Shown here in pieces: positions 59,601 to 64,000 of a stretch of 64,000 nt of DNA (within the stretch, counting starts at the first letter, position 1; the number at the start of each line of letters is the position of its first letter). Both the position numbers and the translations under genes were made by a program. The notes beneath the pieces are model-generated. The model was not told the DNA's origin. It was given only the letters and a program-made list of their open reading frames with translations, and did not search any database. Source of the DNA: Yamagishiella unicocca (Eukaryota; Chlorophyta; Chlorophyceae; Chlamydomonadales; Volvocaceae); contig BDSL01000011.1 of the NCBI GenBank assembly GCA_003116995.1, positions 868,001 to 932,000 of the forward strand. The letters run 5' to 3'.

Positions 59601-62534
59601 GTTACCGGCGGTCAGACAGTCCTGTGGGAGATTTGTACTTTTTCGTCAAGCAAATGTTATCCGGCTTGAAGAAAATGTTAGGAACAAGTCGACCGTGCAA
59701 GGGTCACATCGGAGCTGTCCTGTGTGGCCGGTGCTGTCGGGTTTGCAGGAACTTGCAAATGTTGAGGACCCAGTTCAGCTCACTCCTCGTCGCGCCGCAT
59801 TGGCGGCTGCACTGAAGCTTGCCAAGGATGCCTGGTACAACCTGGAGCTGGGAGCAGAAGCCTACAAGGGTGCAGGTGGGTCTTGACTGATAACCTGCGA
59901 ACAGAGTATGATGTCAAGTCTGCACAAGCAAGCGCAGGCCATGAATGGAGGATCGGTCATGGCCGAGGATGGCCTATCCTGTAAGCCAAGCGCCGTACTT
60001 TCTTTCAAACTAAGGAGCATCATTTACGGGTGGATGCGAATGTACGCACAGGTTTTGAATATAAGCAATGTTTCCCTTTTCAATACACACAGGCCCTGAG
60101 GTTGAGGTGTTTCCTCTTGTACATGGTGGTTTATCCCATTCATCCGTGGAGCTCACAGACCTGCTCTACAAAAAAGGCTCGTGCCTACGGGCAGAGGTGG
60201 GTCAATCGCACTATGAATAAAGTCAGTTGCCTCCTACACTACCACGTTCAATCCTACCTGAATTTTCCGCTTAAATGCTTTTCGCGGTTTGCCCGGATGT
60301 AGGAGCGCTTGCCTTGCCCAGATCCCAGCTACCGCTACTACCAGATTACCCGCACCGGCATTGACAGCATGATGCAACAGTTTTTGATCAGCGTCACGTC
60401 CATGGCGACAGACAAGAGCATGATCCCTAAAGGGCTACAGGACAGTGAGTCATAGCAATACGTCTATCATACCTGGGTACCGTGGATCGTTCCTTACTAC
60501 GGATTATTCTTATCACAGCGGACCGTAAGGCTTGATTATTGTAGACCTTACATATATATGCACCACGTTATGCCTAGACGACCGTAGTGGTCGCGTTTTG
60601 TGTGGTGAAGTTCCATCGTGGTGCAATCACGCGTGTACCAGCGAATACCCATTAATAATACGGTTTCACTTTCTGCGCAGAACACTTCGACTACGTATAT
60701 AACGTTGGCTCAAAGGTGCGTCAGCGGAGTAGTAATAACAGTTAAAGTGGATTCCAGACCAAAAGGTAGAACCATCACTGACGGAGGCGAATGAGAGTAT
60801 TGCCCATGTCGTCATGTACGCAATCGTTGGGGGCAATCAACCGGGGCTGCGAGCTCCGATTCCGCATCACCGTTGTACACAAAACTGGCATCGCTAACAT
60901 TCAGAACCTTTGCGCTGGTATGCAGGATCTTCTGGATGGCACCAGAGCGATTGCGAAGGCTCATTTTAAGACCATTGTGGGACTATTCAGCAGTAAGCCG
61001 GGTTTTCATATTCGGCAAATACTGTCCTCGTGTTGCTGCCGCTGGAATGCCGAAATAAAATGCAACGGCTAAGTATCTGTGGCCATCTGCAAATACGTCT
61101 AATCCTATCATCGGCCGAACCCCTATGCGGTTGCGCGCAGGTATCCTCGTGTTGCATATAGTTTTGTTTATGCTGTTCTGGGTCATCTTCGCTGGCTTCC
61201 TCATCTTCCTGCTCAACCCACTGCTTAAGCGGGTGTCTAAGGAGGTAGGGACAACGTAGGATCGTATTGAGCGTGATGACGACGCCGTGACACTCTTATT
61301 TGCATGCTTGCGCCAAAGTATTGTCATCAGCACCTGCCATAAACGTTGAACACTGCACTTATCTACTACCGGCAAACTGGCGCCCTGAAGGAGTTACCTA
61401 GTGTACGGGCTTCACACAGCCATGCCACGTTCTTCCGTTCCTAGTACATGCTAGCTATGTCGCACGGGCTACCCAGGGTTTTCTTAGTCCCCGCGCTGCA
61501 GATTGATTCCCTTATAGTACTTCAATTGCTTCCACGTGCCTACTGTTTCTGGTCCATTTTTGTCGTTTGGCAGAGGCGCCGCATTGCTGAGCTCATGAGC
61601 CAGCTACCCCTGGAGCTGGACGTGGAGCGGCTCGTCGCGCGGGCGCTGGAAATTGCGCCTAATAACTCATCCAGCGGGCCTAACACCAGTAGTAGTCCAG
61701 CGGTTGTGGGCGATAGTGGACATGACCGCTCTGTGAAGGACGGCGCAGAATGTATCGGTAAGTATCTGTGAAGTAAGAAAGGATTAAGGAAGGGAGTACA
61801 TATTTGTGTATGTAAACCACTAAGGTTTGTGCGTCCATTTTTGGAATGGGCAAATGGATGTATGTATGATAGGATAGGATAGGACCGAATGAAGGCAGCC
61901 TTATGTACGAAAAAGTTCAATGCAGGGTCGCAGCCAGGACTCAACTAAGGTCATGCGGTTGGCGTATTTATTCGCTTTGATGCTGCAATTGTAATTTGTT
62001 TGCATGGGCTATCGTACAAAATTTGGCCGGCGGACCAGTGCGGATATCTGCCATGTCATTACCTGTCCGGCACTGTCTTGTTGCAGGATTCCAGCCCGAT
62101 GCAAGTGGCCAACTATTGCACACATGTTCCTTAACGCCTCATTGGGCTGGGCTTGGCATGGCCAAACCAATTGACACATGCGACCATGGCGGCATGAGCT
62201 GATACGACATACATGGACGCCAGCATGTCATGGAATTATCTGCTTTATTGCCTCACCCATCACATCCAGACCTGCACACCCGCCAATACCTGCATTATTG
62301 TGCTAACACCGTCGTACTGTCGTACATCCAACTGCAGATGCAGGTGGTGGGCAGGACACAAGTGCAATGGACGCTACGAGCAAGTGGAAGGCCATCATCA
62401 GGTACAGGTTGATGGGGGCACTGTGTGATGCGCGTATTTCGTCCAACCTACCCGGCCTTGACTTGGGCATCGAGCGGACTGACTATGTACCTGTCAACGG
62501 AAAGTGCACACATCGAGTCAAATGTGTGCCGTAG
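38136..62534 (+). CDS. Gene B: giant multi-pass membrane PAS protein, TmcB-like, paralogue of gene A
   Basis: This is a plus-strand gene assembled from 61 exons, 7,417 nt in total. All phases are consistent from 38136 to the TAG at 62532-62534, giving about 2,472 codons. Approximate residues: seven membrane helices 20-350; TPR-like region 350-465; PAS-like modules about 595-700, 700-840, 830-990, 990-1115 and 1115-1220; low-complexity linker 1220-1660; membrane helix about 1670-1690; exposed domain 1718-1870; membrane helix about 1875-1890; acidic linker 1930-2065; membrane helices 2066-2130; another at about 2315-2340; basic Arg-rich segment and C-terminal tail to 2471. The first exon is uncertain (see 36922-37052). 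No kinase, cyclase or other output domain is visible, so any signalling role must act through the PAS modules or membrane parts. TmcB-like is a family-level recognition; the gene structure itself is much more certain. Confidence 0.87.
41229..41282 (+). repeat. 26-bp direct repeat, two copies, in a gene B intron
   Basis: Copies 41229-41254 and 41257-41282 (ACTGACACTAGGGGGTG followed by CAATTGTAG, with two differences). They lie in the intron between 40965 and 41428, which also has G-rich stretches resembling the block at 29380-29590. Confidence 0.85.
41943..44180 (+). CDS. Gene B exons 13-18: TPR-like helical region
   Basis: Exons: 41943-42029, 42254-42326, 42922-43026, 43345-43413, 43746-43804, 44103-44180. 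Key motifs are NVDEPRDIEIVAR, CCRVWTDPCTPDPDATNK, AHQVVK joined to AGLEMFPGSAFMVLLHANF, DARKLNPSLMCRFIMFVRQQ and YVEYQRKQRMVVRLHREAL. The helical periodicity resembles the TPR-type repeats of TmcB/TmcC proteins. An open stretch at 42635-42817 lies in the intron between 42326 and 42922 and is not part of the model, because gene A joins the two flanking exons directly. Confidence 0.82.
44498..46226 (+). CDS. Gene B exons 19-23: helical connector and start of PAS-like module 1
   Basis: Exons: 44498-44576, 44835-44942, 45339-45414, 45722-45795, 46187-46226. The connector includes RALDASNISFKHLSTAL, RIESSVSQ, AQTAYRVVLENYGKNPKL and AEYFAEAERLEEVKDG. PAS-like module 1 begins with SRMDEIDTAVLVLSATGEV and ANRHTQVLFGYKR. 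Exon lengths equal those of gene A exactly (79, 108, 76, 74, 40 nt). Confidence 0.84.
46513..51529 (+). CDS. Gene B exons 24-34: PAS-like modules 1-5 and start of linker
   Basis: Exons: 46513-46710, 46891-47020, 47248-47391, 47676-47794, 47892-48205, 48402-48574, 48704-48824, 49129-49235, 49605-49746, 50105-50416, 50722-51529. PAS-like cores: GKPMSTLLAPHFARRLAEKL; GVACLWVTHNGIITACDPSF with WKATEVNGASIK; LLAVNRKGVILHASSELAA with FTVFDFLPPSWKDVHVKM; RLRLSLTADGLVAAV with LFGLELSQVVGHGLGEIV; VLELDPYGRVRSVLEE with LLFGIPSQSLVGSMLGEL. The largest exon, 50722-51529 (808 nt), encodes MGPVHVLQATHLDGLPVKID and then an Ala/Pro/Ser-rich disordered segment. The intron after 46710 has a GC donor (CTTCAG|GCACGT), whereas gene A has GT at the same place. 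Confidence 0.85.
51675..53174 (+). CDS. Gene B exons 35-40: low-complexity linker
   Basis: Exons: 51675-51760, 51941-51998, 52146-52183, 52338-52373, 52499-52727, 53098-53174. The peptide is acidic/Ser-Gly-rich (GDVRPPQLMEGDVESVVNS, GKGRTDAAGRILNWVSSKG, AFYQNSLAGTLK, VYGLNSCTGNEL, ADDELSRGSSSTDD, then GRSPLGLGAEDTTAAEDDA). It ends in a basic stretch (TRGKRFRKLAKMMDSSQTQ) before the membrane helix. The intron 52728-53097 carries a 110-bp tandem duplication. The four small exons rest on phase plus alignment to gene A; the 36-nt exon 52338-52373 has no partner found in A. Confidence 0.75.
52747..52966 (+). repeat. 110-bp tandem duplication in a gene B intron
   Basis: Two copies (52747-52856 and 52857-52966) differ at one base by eye (CGTACC against CATACC). 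They lie within the intron between exons 52499-52727 and 53098-53174. The near identity points to a recent duplication. Confidence 0.95.
53335..57525 (+). CDS. Gene B exons 41-50: membrane helix, exposed domain, membrane helix
   Basis: Exons: 53335-53493, 53817-53897, 54522-54563, 54814-54897, 55242-55298, 55626-55772, 56113-56157, 56370-56434, 57121-57196, 57478-57525. The helix VVVAVLAVVHIICFCLTITAI opens the block. The soluble part includes NVRSLDVISANRSIPTLYT, YFVQRITDDADEVK, IRFNEVLDDARNSGSNTILD, VWDSKDTNGTDKMITLTIW and DFATRFYTMAKNIEQNYHQW. The helix LQIVFLVVEGAAVSFIAAC and then YLTFLLRSIAAQRYKLYGTF close it. N-x-S/T sequons in the soluble part agree with a lumenal or extracellular location. 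The ligand is unknown. Confidence 0.84.
57786..62534 (+). CDS. Gene B exons 51-62: acidic linker, membrane helices and C-terminus
   Basis: Exons: 57786-58186, 58332-58491, 59068-59106, 59245-59310, 59749-59875, 60093-60196, 60303-60444, 60681-60715, 60926-60992, 61141-61244, 61574-61757, 62344-62534. Features in order: Asp/Glu run with KLKRRATLNIQ; RDSRETTLMLLPFVLWSAL, VISMYIVAVLKMQ and GVVEVVAVHSVVNFMSARTY (membrane); RAALAAALKLAKDAWYNLEL; YRYYQITRTGIDSMMQQFLI; LLDGTRAIAKAHFKTIVGLF; a strong membrane helix LVLHIVLFMLFWVIFAGFLI; RRRIAELMSQLPLELDVERL; SKWKAIIR and a tail with IERTDYVPVNGKCTHRV ending at TAG. A GT at 62402 could be a donor, but the frame runs open to the stop, so no further splice is needed. 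Confidence 0.82.
60727..60776 (-). repeat. Solo R1 copy inside a gene B intron
   Basis: AGTAATAACAGTTAAAGTGG and ATTCCAGACCAAAAGGTAGA, then ACCATC, match the reverse complement of the R1 core, closest to the copy at 34596-34655. It lies between exons 60681-60715 and 60926-60992. Confidence 0.75.
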
Positions 62535-64000
62535 CGCGTTCCTTAGCCTGTATACCGTAATGAAGGAGTTCCTGATTTGGCTGTCTTTTGTTTCCCTCGC
62601 AATGGCTATTGCTTTTCCTTAAACAGGGCATCTTGTTCGCTCAATGGCAAGGCAGCGAGTTTCGACGGTCCAAAGAAGTCCTCCCCGTTGAGATGACACG
62701 GTAATGGCTGCTGCCTGTGACACTGGTAATGGCTGCCTATGACACTGGTTAATGCCTGTCTGTATGTGGACACCCGGCTCCAGAGGCGTAGCGATAGAGA
62801 AACACATGATGTTGAATGCATGTCTGTATCCATTGGCGGCTTAGCTACCGGTTCATCAACATATGTACGCTGTTGCTCTGCACTGTCGAGGGAACGATCG
62901 TCGTTTACAGCCTTAATGCATACGCTGGCTATGGTGATTGCGCGCTTCGTGGGTGTATATGCGGACGCATACATGCACGCTTACAAGGCAGGGCGCCTGG
63001 GGCGGGGCGGTGCCGTGTACTGAGCGACGTAGTAAGTACCGACCTACCGACGCTAGTGTAACCCTGCGGTCCTCTGGGCCCACTGTACCATGGTAGGGCA
63101 GGTTGCTGAGCGATCGAAGTACATGTCCGGGATATGGTGCGAACCGTAGATTGCTCCCAGCAGCCAATCCCCCCAAGATGCACATGGTTGTCGGTGAACA
63201 CATCGATGCGTGGGTGCTGACGGCTACTTTTGACGATAACCTCATTTCTACCTGTTTACGGATAGTGTTTGAAATTGCCCGTCTGCTGAGAAGGGTTAGT
63301 GAAGGCTCCAGCAGTCTCGCTGGACGTTTGTGGTGTGGCTTGTGTTATAGGCAAGGCTTCGTCAGTGATGCCACGCCTTTATGTCGCGAAGGCGATTCCA
63401 ACACGCACGACTTGCGCTACCAACCTTGAGTAGCTTCGCAACCATATTACGTCCTTAATTGATCGTAGGTAATATCTAACTGTTGCACATGTCCCATCTA
63501 CAGTGAAAGGCAGTCAACGCCTCGTCTGGGCGACCTTCACCCTTGCTGACTGCTGACACATTTCTCTAGTGCATGGCCGGCATAGGTACCTCTGTATGTC
63601 GGCGACTTTCGAAAGGTGGAATGCTCATGGAATTGTGTCTGACCTGATTTATTGGTTCATTGTTTGCAGTCTTCGGAGAGCGGTGATCTTGTTTCGTTGT
63701 TGTCGAGTTGTTGTTGCCAAGTTGTTGTTGTTGTCAAATTCGATCATAGTAAGTTGTGCGTGGTATGCGCAGCGTGCCCCGCACGCATGGGCTGGTTAGT
63801 CGAGCGGCGGTACTGGTACGCGATTCGTGAATGCACAAGTACATCTTAACATAGAGAACTCATGTTCGGGATTCCTCAGATTATACGTTCATTTTAGGTT
63901 TACACAATCCGGCCGCTGCACGGATTCATGACCCGTCATGCATGACCACTGTGGTACGACGACCACGTTGCCTATATCAATGGACCCCGATCGATTCACC
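62535..64000. other. 3' flank of gene B, no confirmed gene
   Basis: The first TGTAA after the stop, the usual green-algal polyadenylation signal, is at 63057-63061, which would give a 3' UTR of about 0.5 kb. The stretch 63061-63100 (CGGTCCTCTGGGCCCACTGT) resembles the R1 core weakly. Frames such as 62739-63023 are open but show no family signature. A short tandem (GGTAATGGCTG, CCTATGACACT) lies at 62700-62755. Confidence 0.45.

Noticed and set aside
62739..63061. Overlapping open plus frames after gene B
   Set aside because: No recognisable domain, no paired exon, and likely 3' UTR before the TGTAA at 63057. Left unassigned.

Overview
The window is eukaryotic nuclear DNA. It is intron-dense, and nearly every coding piece is a short segment (about 30-300 nt) bounded by AG acceptors and GT donors, often GTACGT, GTAAGT or GTGAGT. 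Protein content, splice style and LINE remnants fit a chlorophyte green alga, most likely Chlamydomonadales. The species cannot be named from the sequence.

Two paralogous giant genes dominate the window, arranged head to head. Gene A is on the minus strand: its ATG is at 26796, it runs leftwards, and it is cut by the left edge after the exon at 231-372. Gene B is on the plus strand: its second exon is at 38136-38199 and its stop is TAG at 62532-62534. I assembled B as 61 phase-consistent exons (7,417 nt, about 2,472 codons) plus one uncertain first exon. For A I found 56 exons in the window. Of these, 55 pair one-to-one with B: 39 pairs have identical length and 16 differ by multiples of 3. 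The proteins look like the large multi-pass membrane, PAS-containing family usually annotated in green algae as 'tiny macrocysts protein B (TmcB)-like'. In order they carry about seven N-terminal membrane helices, a TPR-like helical region, five PAS-like modules, a low-complexity linker, a membrane helix, a probable exposed sensor domain, more membrane helices around an acidic linker, and a conserved C-terminal tail. A role in signal sensing is inferred from the domains. No partner, ligand or enzyme domain is visible.

Layout: 1-26,796 is gene A. From 26,797 to about 38,100 lies a spacer made largely of transposable-element debris: two LINE reverse-transcriptase C-terminal remnants (both minus), several copies of two dispersed repeat families (called R1 and R2 here) in both orientations, a G-rich block and a 58-bp tandem repeat. 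From 38,136 to 62,534 is gene B; 62,535-64,000 is its 3' flank. One R1 copy also sits inside a late intron of B.

Points of note are the exon-by-exon conserved inverted paralogue pair, a perfect 53-bp inverted copy of part of a gene A exon in the neighbouring intron, a GC-AG intron in B where A uses GT-AG, and the repeat nest between the two 5' ends. No rRNA, convincing tRNA, CRISPR array or bacterial-type operon was seen.
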